Shown: one piece after another, positions 1 through 6,882 of the stretch | Position numbering within the stretch: position 1 is the stretch's first letter | How the letters are laid out: each line of letters opens with the position of its first letter | Assembly: GCA_034437795.1 (NCBI GenBank) | Contig: DAOTTI010000191.1 | Location: forward strand, 1-25,491 | Length of the DNA: 25,491 nucleotides | Origin: DAOTTI01 sp034437795 | GTDB lineage: Bacteria; Chloroflexota; UBA11872; UBA12225 | Reading direction: 5' to 3' | Position numbers and translations under genes: made by a program | The notes under the pieces: generated by a model | The model's input: the letters and a program-made list of their open reading frames with translations, nothing else | The model's database searches: none | What the model was told of the DNA's origin: nothing

Positions 1-209
1 TGATCGATGGCGCACCGGTTCTCGTTCTGCTCCCAGCAGTCCCGATGGTGGGGCGTGTAGCACTTGGGGCACAGCACGGCCTGCTGCCCGGCCTGGATCG
101 GCTGGCTGCACTTCGGGCAGGTCGCGCCGGCCCACCTCGATTCGGCGGTCGTCTGCCGCGCGGTAATCAGGGCCGGCCGTGGCGTGCCGGAATCGCTGGT
201 CGACGCCAT
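1..209 (-). CDS. RING/zinc-ribbon-like protein, C-terminus beyond window
   Basis: Only the first 69 codons are present; the gene runs off the left edge. The start is the ATG at 207-209, preceded on the minus strand by a strong AGGAGG about nine bases upstream. After a polar N-terminus of about 28 residues comes a metal-binding pattern: C31-x2-C34, C47-x2-C50, H54/H55, C58-W59 and C66. This C-C-C-C-H-C-type spacing resembles prokaryotic RING-finger domains, and two zinc ions could be bound. It lies 75 bases downstream of the cytochrome b gene on the same strand and may be cotranscribed with it, suggesting an accessory or regulatory role around the respiratory complex, though this is only context. 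No TM segment is visible in the part present. The C-terminal domain, which would decide the function, is missing. Confidence 0.7.
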   Translation of the reverse strand, partial: MASTSDSGTPRPALITARQTTAESRWAGATCPKCSQPIQAGQQAVLCPKCYTPHHRDCWEQNENRCAID

Positions 210-284
210 GATGCGCGTCCTCCTTTTGCGACTGCGGTGGATGTCATCCAGCAAGGTCCGTGATGTCGAGGCTGTCGAGCCTGG

Positions 285-1046
285 CTAGAGCGGTTGGGAG
301 ATGCCCCCGTCCTGGCGCACCCGCCAGAAATGGACCGAGAGGAAGATAGCCAGGATCAGCGGGAAGAAGATCACGTGCAGGGTGTACCAGCGGATCAGCG
401 TCTGCTGGCCGATCTCATAGTCGCCCAGTAAGAGCAGGTTGACCTGCTTGCTGATAATCGGCGCCGATCCGCCGATGTTCGTCCCCACGGTAATGGCCCA
501 GAACGCCAGCTGGTCCCAGGGGAGCAGGTAGCCCGTGAAGGACAGCAGCAAGGTCAGCACGAACAGGATCACCCCCACCACCCAGTTGAACTCGCGCGGG
601 GGCTTGTAGGAGCCCGTGTAAAAGACGCGGCACATGTGGAGGAACACGGTGATCACCATGCCGTGCGCCGCCCAGCGGTGCATGTTGCGCATCAGCATGC
701 CGAAGGTCACGATCGTCTCCAGCTCCCGGATGTCCTGGTAGGCCCGCGTCACCGACGGCACGTAATAGAACATGAGCAGAACGCCCGTCACCGTCAGGAT
801 CAGGAACAGCATGAACGACAGCCCGCCCAGGCACCAGGTGTAGGTGACACGGATGGCCCCCCGCGGGACGAAGTTGGGATGGAGGTGCAGGAAGACGTTC
901 TTGGCGACCGTCATGATCCGGTTGCGACGGTCGCTCGGGTAGCTGTAGCGGAAGATGGACTTGAAGACCCGGCTGTTGCGGGTGAACTCCCAGACCTCCC
1001 GCCAGGTGGGCACTCGCGCTCGTTGCGCGCTCAGTCGGCTTGCCAC
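285..1046 (-). CDS. Cytochrome b6-type subunit of a quinol:cytochrome c oxidoreductase
   Basis: This 253-residue integral membrane protein carries the quinol-oxidising heme b subunit of a bc-type complex. Four helices are visible, at about 70-95, 125-145, 155-180 and 222-245. The heme ligands are H123/H137 (14 apart) and H224/H239 (15 apart); 15 in the second pair is the b6 pattern, whereas mitochondrial-type b has 14. PWDQ lies at 176-179. The protein ends in GISQPL like cytochrome b6, so the C-terminal half (subunit IV) must be a separate gene, not seen here. C72 in the motif WCLGG aligns with the cysteine that covalently holds heme ci in b6f and Bacillus-type complexes. The start is GTG at 1046 with GGAGG seven bases upstream. 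An extra N-terminal stretch of about 40 residues precedes the usual start of the family. No Rieske gene is adjacent on the upstream side. Confidence 0.93.
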   Translation of the reverse strand: MASRLSAQRARVPTWREVWEFTRNSRVFKSIFRYSYPSDRRNRIMTVAKNVFLHLHPNFVPRGAIRVTYTWCLGGLSFMLFLILTVTGVLLMFYYVPSVTRAYQDIRELETIVTFGMLMRNMHRWAAHGMVITVFLHMCRVFYTGSYKPPREFNWVVGVILFVLTLLLSFTGYLLPWDQLAFWAITVGTNIGGSAPIISKQVNLLLLGDYEIGQQTLIRWYTLHVIFFPLILAIFLSVHFWRVRQDGGISQPL

Positions 1047-1212
1047 GGACGATCCTCCAGCAGGTGCGACACAGTCGACACAGTCAGGCCCCGCGCGCCC
1101 AGTCGGCGTGCGGCCCCTTCGGCTGCTCCTTCAGGTGCTCGCTTACTCGTTCAGGTGCTCGTATCGGCGTAGACAGCGCAGGTGATACCAGGCCGCGCGG
1201 CCCGGGCCGTTT

Positions 1213-1228
1213 CGTGAAAAGGTTCACA
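1213..1228. promoter_or_regulatory. CRP/FNR-like palindrome upstream of cytochrome b
   Basis: The minus strand reads TGTGA-N6-TCACG, nine of ten positions of the classical CRP half-sites (TGTGA-N6-TCACA). It falls just downstream of the predicted -10 of the cytochrome b promoter, near +16, where a bound regulator would be expected to block transcription. The site is short and could be chance. CRP/FNR-family control of respiratory genes is common, which makes the location plausible. Confidence 0.35.
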
Positions 1229-1242
1229 AGAGCTCGCCCCCC

Positions 1243-1272
1243 ATTATGGGAAACCAGAAGGGCCATCATCAA
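1243..1272 (-). promoter_or_regulatory. Candidate promoter for the cytochrome b gene
   Basis: Read on the minus strand, TTGATG (1267-1272) and CATAAT (1243-1248) are 18 bases apart and resemble -35 and -10 boxes. They lie about 200 bases upstream of the cytochrome b GTG, in the gap after the phosphofructokinase gene. This would give a long leader. The leader contains two copies of TTCAGGTGCTCG on the plus strand about 21 bases apart (near 1131 and 1151), whose meaning is unknown. Confidence 0.4.
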
Positions 1273-1288
1273 CTTCCCGCCGCCGCTC

Positions 1289-2470
1289 TTATCCTAGCCG
1301 GAAAAAGGGCGGCACGGCCGGTCCCAGTAACGGGGCCGCGTAGGCGACAAATTCAGGTGTTACCCCCGCCAGATTTGGGGCCAGGAACCGGGCCGGCAGC
1401 GGTCGCTCGCGATTGGCCACGGCTTCTAGTGGTACCACGCCAAACTCGCAGCGATACGGCGCGTCCGCCGTGCGGACGAGGGTCACCACGCCCCCGCGTT
1501 CGCCGGCGGCCAGCCGGCGCGCCGCCTCGCGCCCGGCCCCGCGGGCCTCGTCACGGTCGACCGGCGAGACCAGCGCGCTGCTGGCGCGCTGTAGCGTGCC
1601 CGGCTTGGCGGCCCGCGCCTTGACCCGCAGGCGCTGCCAGACCAGCTGTGCCAGCGTCTCGCCGACCGCGGTGACGATGGGATGGCCGAACCGATCCGCC
1701 CCCAGGCGGACGCCGGCCACGTACGCGCCGTCAGGCCGGCGGATGGTCTCGCTGGCGGCGACGACGCAGTAGCCGGTGCGCGTGAGCGCTTCCTGGACGG
1801 CGCTCAGAAACCGCTCCTCATCGAAAGGCCGTTCCGGCGTGAGCAGGACGTGGGGCCCGTCGCGGTCGTCCCGCTTGTAGGTGGCGGTCGCCGCCGCCAG
1901 CCAGCCGGCATTCCGGCCCATGCACTCCAGCACCAGCACGCGGTCGTAGGTGCGCATCGCCGCCAGGTCCAGGGTAGCCTCCTGGGTGGAGATGGCCCAG
2001 TAGCGGGCGGCGCTGCCATAGCCGGGACAGTGATCGGTCTCCACCAGGTCGTTGTCGATCGTCTTCGGCACGCCGAACACGGCCAGGTCGTAGCCGGCTC
2101 GCGCGGCGGCCGCCTGCAGCCGGTGGCAGGTGTCCATCGAGTCGTTGCCCCCGATGTAGCAGAACCACCGCACGTCGTGGCGCCGGAAGGTGGCCAGCAC
2201 GCGTTCGACCTCCTCCGGCCCCTCCAGCCGGCGCCGGCAGCTTCCCAACGCGGCCGCCGGGGTGAGGGCCAGGCGCTCCAGCGCGGCGCTATCCAGGCCA
2301 GCCAACGGCACGAGGTCGCCAGCCAGGGCCCCTTCGATGCCGTGGTGCAGGCCCCACACCTCGCCAAGCCTGCCGTCCTGGCCGGCCTGCTCCAGGATCC
2401 CGGCCAGGCTGGCGTTGATGACGGGGGTCGGGCCGCCGGATTGGCCGATGACGAGCTTGGGTCGGGTCAT
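1289..2470 (-). CDS. 6-phosphofructokinase, probably pyrophosphate-dependent
   Basis: A 393-residue cytoplasmic enzyme that phosphorylates fructose 6-phosphate to the 1,6-bisphosphate. The PFK fold is shown by GQSGGPTPVINA (9-20), GGNDSMDT (107-114), PKTIDND (135-141) and MGRNAGW (184-190). In ATP-dependent enzymes the second motif reads GGDGS; the bulky D110 in place of that glycine is the hallmark of PPi-dependent forms, which work reversibly in glycolysis and gluconeogenesis. The lysine in PKTIDND also fits PPi use. The open frame continues far upstream, but homology starts at the ATG at 2468-2470; the in-frame GTG at 2479 is an alternative, and neither has a clear ribosome site. It lies 28 bases after the threonine-synthase-like gene on the same strand, so translation may be coupled. 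No terminator is obvious between its end and the cytochrome b promoter region. Confidence 0.92.
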   Translation of the reverse strand: MTRPKLVIGQSGGPTPVINASLAGILEQAGQDGRLGEVWGLHHGIEGALAGDLVPLAGLDSAALERLALTPAAALGSCRRRLEGPEEVERVLATFRRHDVRWFCYIGGNDSMDTCHRLQAAAARAGYDLAVFGVPKTIDNDLVETDHCPGYGSAARYWAISTQEATLDLAAMRTYDRVLVLECMGRNAGWLAAATATYKRDDRDGPHVLLTPERPFDEERFLSAVQEALTRTGYCVVAASETIRRPDGAYVAGVRLGADRFGHPIVTAVGETLAQLVWQRLRVKARAAKPGTLQRASSALVSPVDRDEARGAGREAARRLAAGERGGVVTLVRTADAPYRCEFGVVPLEAVANRERPLPARFLAPNLAGVTPEFVAYAAPLLGPAVPPFFRLG

Positions 2471-2498
2471 GCCGCGCACGAGGGATCGGCTGGGCGCG

Positions 2499-3734
2499 TC
2501 ACGCTGTGGCGATCCGCTCCACCGCTGCGGGGTCGTTCGGGTCCAGCACGGGAAGCCCCATCCTGGGCATGAGCGGCTCGTACTTCCACGCCGCGCCGGT
2601 ATTGAACAGGACGATCCGCTCGTCCGGGCGCAGGAACCCCGTCGCGAGCAGCCGGCGCAGCGCGGCCAGGGTAGCGGCCCCTTCCGGCGCGGCCGAGATG
2701 CCTTCCAGCCTGGCCAGCGTGACCATGTCCGCCGTGAGCGCCTCATCGGTGACGGTGATGGCCGTGCCGCCGCTGTGACGGATGGCGTCCAGGATCAGGT
2801 AGTCGCCGATGGCGGCGGGCACCCGCATCCCCGCGGCCACCGTCCGCGCGTTCGGCCATGGCTCGGCATGGCGCGCGCCCTGCTCGAAGGCCCGCACGAT
2901 GGGGGCGCACCCCGCCGCCTGGACGGCAATCATCTTGGGGCGCTGCCGGCCGATCCAGCCCAGGCGCTCCATCTCGTCGAAGGCCTTCCACATCCCGACA
3001 ATCCCCGTGCCCCCGCCGGTCGGGTAGATGATGGCGTCGGGGAGCGTCCAGCCGAGCTGCTCAGCCAGCTCGTACCCCATCGTTTTCTTGCCCTCGGCGC
3101 GGTACGGCTCGCGCAAGGTGGACACGTCGAACCAACCGTAGCGGGCCGCGCCCGCGCGCGCCAGGCGGCCGGCGTCGTTGATCAGGCCGTTCACCAGATA
3201 GAGGCGGGCGCCATAGAGGACGCACTCCAGCTTATTGCTTTCGGGGGCATCGACCGGCATGAAGACGTAGGCCGGCAGGCCGGCGCGCGCCGCATAGGCG
3301 GCCAGGGCGCCGCCGGCGTTCCCCGCGGTGGGAATGGCCAGCGCCCGCGCGCCAAGCTCGCGGGCGCGGGAGACGGCGACCGAGAGGCCCCGCGCCTTGA
3401 AGGTCCCCGTGGGATTGAGCCCTTCCTCCTTGACAAAGAGTGCCGAGCAGCCCAGCTCCTGCCCCAGGCGACTGGCGCGGAGCAGGGGCGTCATCCCCTC
3501 GCCCAGCGACACGATGTGGCGTTCATCCTGGACGGGCAGGAGCTCGCGGTAGCGCCACATCGTGGCCTCGCGCCCGGCCAGCGCCTCCGGCCGCAGCGCC
3601 TCCCGCGCCGCCTCCAGGTCGTAACGGGCAAAGAGCACCTTGCCACAGGCGGGGCAGGTGGCCTGCAGCTGCGCCGCGTCCGCCCGCCGGGCGCAGGAAC
3701 TACACTCCAGGTGGGTGAGATAGCTCGTGGTCAT
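2499..3734 (-). CDS. Threonine synthase-like PLP-dependent enzyme
   Basis: This 411-residue protein belongs to the fold-type II PLP family and most likely makes threonine from O-phosphohomoserine in the cytosol. An N-terminal zinc ribbon is visible (C11-x2-C14, C27-x2-C30), followed by the PLP lysine K113 in NPTGTFKARG, an asparagine loop AGNAGG (137-142) and the phosphate-binding GGGTG (240-244). EGKKTMGYE followed by IIYPTGGGTG is typical of the threonine synthase branch. NPTGTFKARG differs from the usual NPTGSFKDRG at two places, and the loop carries Gly where Thr/Ser is common, so a related lyase activity is possible. The start at ATG 3734 was chosen because homology begins there. ATG 3740 is two codons upstream, and a longer frame to 3776 runs through a duplicated non-coding-looking repeat. 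It heads a two-gene unit with the phosphofructokinase. Confidence 0.87.
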   Translation of the reverse strand: MTTSYLTHLECSSCARRADAAQLQATCPACGKVLFARYDLEAAREALRPEALAGREATMWRYRELLPVQDERHIVSLGEGMTPLLRASRLGQELGCSALFVKEEGLNPTGTFKARGLSVAVSRARELGARALAIPTAGNAGGALAAYAARAGLPAYVFMPVDAPESNKLECVLYGARLYLVNGLINDAGRLARAGAARYGWFDVSTLREPYRAEGKKTMGYELAEQLGWTLPDAIIYPTGGGTGIVGMWKAFDEMERLGWIGRQRPKMIAVQAAGCAPIVRAFEQGARHAEPWPNARTVAAGMRVPAAIGDYLILDAIRHSGGTAITVTDEALTADMVTLARLEGISAAPEGAATLAALRRLLATGFLRPDERIVLFNTGAAWKYEPLMPRMGLPVLDPNDPAAVERIATA

Positions 3735-3743
3735 CCGCATCAA

Positions 3744-3822
3744 GGTAGCAGCCCGCGCCGGCGGCACGCGCGGCATCGGTGCTCGTCATTCCTGGCTCAG
3801 GGTAGCAGCCCGCGCCGGCGGC
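3744..3822. repeat. Short direct repeat, two copies 57 bp apart
   Basis: The 22 bases at 3744-3765 recur identically at 3801-3822, beginning GGTAGCAGCCCG. A weaker resemblance also extends to the left of each copy. The first copy sits in the leader of the threonine-synthase-like gene; the second abuts the stop codon of the secreted-protein gene. A small tandem duplication of about 57 bp, partly decayed, explains this best. Confidence 0.75.
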
Positions 3823-3824
3823 GC

Positions 3825-5132
3825 CTACTGCGGCACGCGCTCGGGGAAGGCGCGCCGGTAATCCGTGCCGACGTTGGCGCGCTCCACCTGAAACTCGGGG
3901 GGATTGAGCGGATCGTAGGTCAGGATGGTGCGCTGGAACACCTGCAGCACGATGGAGCGGTTGGCCAGGGGCCCTTTGGTGACGACGGCGGGAATGACCT
4001 CTGTCATCGGCAGGCCGATGTCATGCAACCAGCCGCCCGGGAAGATGTCCCTGCGGTTGATGTAGGGCCAGAAGATGGGCGAGACGTTGTGCCCGGGCCC
4101 GGGCTGGAGCGACTGGGAGTACGGCACAAAGACCGAGCCGTCGCTGTTGGTCACCGTCCCGCCGCGGAAGCCCGGTGGGGGCGGCAGGCGCCGCGACTCG
4201 TGGGCCAGGTCGTTGATCAGCGCGTAGGTCACGGTGGACTGCTCGCCGCCGACCGGCAGGTTGACCCGCGCCATCTGCAGCTCGTCCACCAGGAGCCCGT
4301 ACTGGAACTGCCAGTTCGGGTCGGGGCTCTCGCCGGTATGGTCCTCGATCCGGCCCTTCTCAAAGTACTGGGCGAAGTGCCCGGCAAAGAACGTCGGTGG
4401 CGAGATGGTGTTGCCCAGGATGCGCAGCCCGTCGTGCTCCACGTAGTAGCGCAGGAAGCGCGAGTCGATGGGCCAGGACCCCGGCGACCGCTCGGCGCTG
4501 GTGGGAGTGGCCTGCGGCGTCGTGGTGGCTGTGGGGGTGGGCGTGATGGTCGGCGTCGGGGTGATGCTCGGGGTGGGCGTGATTGGCTGGCGCTCGGCGG
4601 ACTGCACCTCGATGTAGTCAATGTCCACCAGCGAGTCGGTGGCGGCGCCGTTGCGCTGGCCCAGGACCTCGATCACCAGGGTGTGGGTTACCCCATCGGC
4701 CAGGCCGCCCACCCACCGCACCAGCCCGAAGGTGGTGGTGTTGGGCTGGTACAGGTCCACCGTGCCGCCCGGCACCTCCACCCCATCGATGGTCATGCGC
4801 GCGCGTCCCCGGTTCGGCCCGAAGGCGCCGTACCACTTCACGTACGGCCCGCTGAAGGTCATCCGCATCAGCGCGCCGGCGGCCCGCGCCTGGTGCACGG
4901 TGCCCCCGCTGGCCCTCGGCTCCGCCACGGTGTTCCAGTCTCGCTCGTAGATCAGGTACGGATCGTTGTCCTCGAAGACGTAGGGGGTGGGGGTAGCGGT
5001 GGCCGTCACCTCCTGGGCCGCGGCCGGCGCGGAGGGGGAGACGAGCGCGGCCAGGGTCAGCAGCGCGACGGCGCCGGCGGCGATCCAGCCCCAGGGGCCA
5101 GGGGGGGAGACAGGTTGGCGGTGCGTACTCAC
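3825..5132 (-). CDS. Secreted or anchored multidomain protein with Thr-Pro linker
   Basis: A 435-residue protein with a hydrophobic segment at about 15-33 followed by an Ala-rich stretch to AAAQ near residue 40, which fits a signal peptide or an N-terminal anchor. Residues about 50-178 look like a beta-sandwich carbohydrate-binding-like domain (YERDW at 62-66, WYGAFGPNRG at 100-109, VDIDYIEV at 169-176). Residues about 184-211 are a Thr/Pro linker of TPTP repeats. The C-terminal part (about 226-435) has QYFEKGRIE (255-263) and VLQVFQRTILTYDP, motifs of a module that recurs in Chloroflexota exported proteins. The start is GTG at 5132, with GAGGAG six bases before it. A role at the cell surface, perhaps binding polysaccharide, is an inference; no catalytic motif was recognised. 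It is transcribed divergently from the small P-loop gene. Confidence 0.85.
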   Translation of the reverse strand: MSTHRQPVSPPGPWGWIAAGAVALLTLAALVSPSAPAAAQEVTATATPTPYVFEDNDPYLIYERDWNTVAEPRASGGTVHQARAAGALMRMTFSGPYVKWYGAFGPNRGRARMTIDGVEVPGGTVDLYQPNTTTFGLVRWVGGLADGVTHTLVIEVLGQRNGAATDSLVDIDYIEVQSAERQPITPTPSITPTPTITPTPTATTTPQATPTSAERSPGSWPIDSRFLRYYVEHDGLRILGNTISPPTFFAGHFAQYFEKGRIEDHTGESPDPNWQFQYGLLVDELQMARVNLPVGGEQSTVTYALINDLAHESRRLPPPPGFRGGTVTNSDGSVFVPYSQSLQPGPGHNVSPIFWPYINRRDIFPGGWLHDIGLPMTEVIPAVVTKGPLANRSIVLQVFQRTILTYDPLNPPEFQVERANVGTDYRRAFPERVPQ

Positions 5133-5250
5133 GAGCGCTCCTCAGCAGAAACTGCGATGGCAATGGCCAGGACGGCAGGGACTACCCGGCGGGCCGCGAT
5201 CACCAGCATGGACCGACTTGGCCGGAGGTGCGAGGATAGAGGATGAAGCT

Positions 5251-5270
5251 GGAACGGCCGGGAACGGCCG
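5251..5270. repeat. Tandem 10-mer in a divergent intergenic region
   Basis: GGAACGGCCG occurs twice in a row. It lies between the divergent secreted-protein gene (starting at 5132) and the P-loop gene (starting at 5385). The same gap holds a second imperfect repeat, CGCCGCGGCCCGTG, near 5302 and 5355. No convincing -35/-10 pair was found here for either gene. Confidence 0.6.
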
Positions 5271-5384
5271 GGTTGACCCCCGAAAGCGGCGACAGACCGG
5301 CGCCGCGGCCCGTGGCTTATGTAAACAACGGGCCAGCCCGGCGCCGAGTTCCGCGCCGCGGCCCGTGTTAGCCGGTGCTGCCTC

Positions 5385-5786
5385 ATGCGCATCGCGGTGG
5401 TAGGCGTTTGCGGCTCAGGCAAGAGCGAGCTCGTGCGGCGGCTCCGCGCGCGGGGCCTCGGCGCCTACGCCGTAGCCCAGGAGCACTCCCACGTGCCGGA
5501 CCTGTGGCGCCACGAGGCGGAGCCGGACCTGCTGGTCTATCTCTCCGCCACGGCGCGCACCGTGCGCCAGCGCGGGCACGTCAGCCTGACGGGGCATGAA
5601 CTGCGGGAGCAGCGCCGCCGGCTGGCCGAGGCCAGGCGCCACGCGCACCTGCAGGTGCGGACCGACCGCCTGTCTCCCGAGCAGGTGGAGCAGGCCGTCC
5701 TCGACTATCTGGCCGGCCTGGCCGGCGCTGAACCGCGGGGCGCGCGACCGGATATACTGCGTCCAAGTATGGTGTCGCGGCGCTGA
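5385..5786 (+). CDS. Small P-loop NTPase-like protein
   Basis: A 133-residue cytoplasmic protein opening with a beta strand and a Walker A loop, GVCGSGKS (7-14), close to the adenylate/nucleotide kinase P-loop class. A second hydrophobic strand, DLLVYLSA (48-55), could be the Walker B equivalent, with an acidic residue before it. The C-terminal third is a charged helix (REQRRRLAEARRHAHLQ) and looks like a kinase lid region. It is much shorter than typical nucleotide kinases (about 180-220 residues), so it may be a minimal nucleotide-binding protein. No Shine-Dalgarno is visible before ATG 5385. It is followed at 78 bases by the transketolase N-terminal gene, but a promoter-like motif lies inside its 3' end, so the two may be transcribed separately. 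The substrate is unknown. Confidence 0.75.
   Translation: MRIAVVGVCGSGKSELVRRLRARGLGAYAVAQEHSHVPDLWRHEAEPDLLVYLSATARTVRQRGHVSLTGHELREQRRRLAEARRHAHLQVRTDRLSPEQVEQAVLDYLAGLAGAEPRGARPDILRPSMVSRR
5753..5758 (+). promoter_or_regulatory. Candidate -10 element for the transketolase unit
   Basis: TATACT at 5753-5758, preceded by CGGA, gives CGGATATACT. The same CGGnTATACT pattern is found before an 84-residue gene (11811) and before sufC (15277). It lies about 107 bases upstream of the transketolase ATG, inside the 3' end of the P-loop gene. No good -35 is seen 17 bases upstream, so an extended -10 or an alternative sigma factor would be needed. Confidence 0.4.
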
Positions 5787-5864
5787 CGCGCTGAGACACC
5801 CCCAGACAACAGCTACGGCCATCGCCGATAGCTCGAACCGACATCGCTAGGAGAGGACTGCGCT

Positions 5865-6758
5865 ATGGCGGTAACCGTGCCCGCCGCTCGCTCCGAGACG
5901 GCAGCCCAAGGGTCCCAGCCTCCGACCGGCCCGGTGAGCGTGGCCAGGGTAGACGAGCTGAAGGCCATCGCGCGCCGGCTGCGCCGTGACATCGTGGAGA
6001 TGACCACCCTGGCGGGCTCGGGGCACCCATCCAGCTCGCTCTCGGCCATCGACATCATCGTCGCCCTGTACCTGGGCGGGATCCTCCGCCACAACCCGAA
6101 GGACCCACGGTGGCCGGACCGCGACCGGTTCATCCTTTCCAAGGGGCACGCGGCGCCGGCGCTCTACGCCATCCTGGCCGAGTGCGGCTACTTCCCGCGG
6201 GAGGCGCTGAAGACGCTCCGGCGGATCGGGAGCCCGCTGGAGGGCCATCCGAACATGCGGCGCCTCCCCGGCGTGGAGGCGTCCACCGGCTCGCTCGGGC
6301 AGGGCCTCTCCATCGGGCTGGGGCATGCCCTGGCAGCCCGCCTGGACGGCCGCGCCTACCGCACGTGGGTCATGACCGGTGACGGCGAGATGGACGAAGG
6401 CCAGGTCTGGGAGGCCCTGATGGCCGCGGCGCACCTGCGCGTAGACAACCTGACCCTGATCGTCGATCACAACAAGGCCCAGCAATCGAACCTGGTGGAG
6501 CGGGTGATCGACTACCGGCCCCTGGCGGAAAAGCTGCGCGCCTTCCACTGGCACGTGGAAGAGATCGACGGCCACGACATGGCGGCGATCCTGGCCACGC
6601 TGGCGCGCGTCTCGGCCATCACTGGGCGCCCGCAGGCCATCGTGGCCCATACCGTGAAGGGGAAAGGCGTCTCCTTCGTCGAGACCGACTGGACCTACCA
6701 TGGCCGGCCGATCTCCAAGGAAGATCTACCGCGAGCGCTGGAAGAATTACAAGATTAA
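5865..6758 (+). CDS. Transketolase, N-terminal (TPP-binding) subunit
   Basis: A 297-residue protein equal to the first domain of a full transketolase, which moves two-carbon ketol units between sugar phosphates in the non-oxidative pentose phosphate pathway. Motifs visible are GSGHPSSSLS (51-60, active-site His54), SKGHAAPALY (92-101, His95), LEGHPNM (125-131, His128) and the TPP/Mg motif GDGEMDEGQ (172-180) ending at N203. The start at ATG 5865 has AGGAGAG about nine bases upstream. The remaining half is the next gene, separated by 124 bases that hold a striking inverted repeat. Split transketolases are common in several thermophilic and Gram-positive groups, so the split itself is not a frameshift: each half has its own start and stop. 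Related two-subunit enzymes acting on other ketoses cannot be excluded. Confidence 0.94.
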   Translation: MAVTVPAARSETAAQGSQPPTGPVSVARVDELKAIARRLRRDIVEMTTLAGSGHPSSSLSAIDIIVALYLGGILRHNPKDPRWPDRDRFILSKGHAAPALYAILAECGYFPREALKTLRRIGSPLEGHPNMRRLPGVEASTGSLGQGLSIGLGHALAARLDGRAYRTWVMTGDGEMDEGQVWEALMAAAHLRVDNLTLIVDHNKAQQSNLVERVIDYRPLAEKLRAFHWHVEEIDGHDMAAILATLARVSAITGRPQAIVAHTVKGKGVSFVETDWTYHGRPISKEDLPRALEELQD

Positions 6759-6846
6759 GTTCAAGGGTCAAGGTTCCTAGCCCCAATTCCCCTCTGGACC
6801 TTGCACCCTCAGCCCTCGACCTTGCCCCTTGAACTTCGAACCTTGA
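6758..6846. repeat. Inverted repeat between the two transketolase genes
   Basis: The 17 bases at 6758-6774 (AAGTTCAAGGGTCAAGG) pair with 6820-6836 with a single mismatch, enclosing a 45-base loop. A second pairing, TCAAGGTTC (6768-6776) with GAACCTTGA (6838-6846), competes with it. The whole gap (6759-6882) is built from variants of CTTGAAC/ACCTTG words and is visibly poorer in GC than the flanking genes. It could be an RNA processing or stability element, an attenuator, or a selfish interspersed repeat. Confidence 0.7.
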
Positions 6847-6882
6847 AGTTTGAACTTTGCACCTTGAACTACCGTGAGGAGT

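Noticed and set aside
3735..3776. A longer N-terminus for the threonine-synthase-like protein
   Set aside because: The extra residues cover the duplicated repeat and have no family match; homology begins at the ATG at 3734.
2190..5246. A plus-strand reading frame of 1018 codons
   Set aside because: It runs antisense across three well-supported minus-strand genes, has no family-like composition, and is an artefact of high-GC third-position bias.
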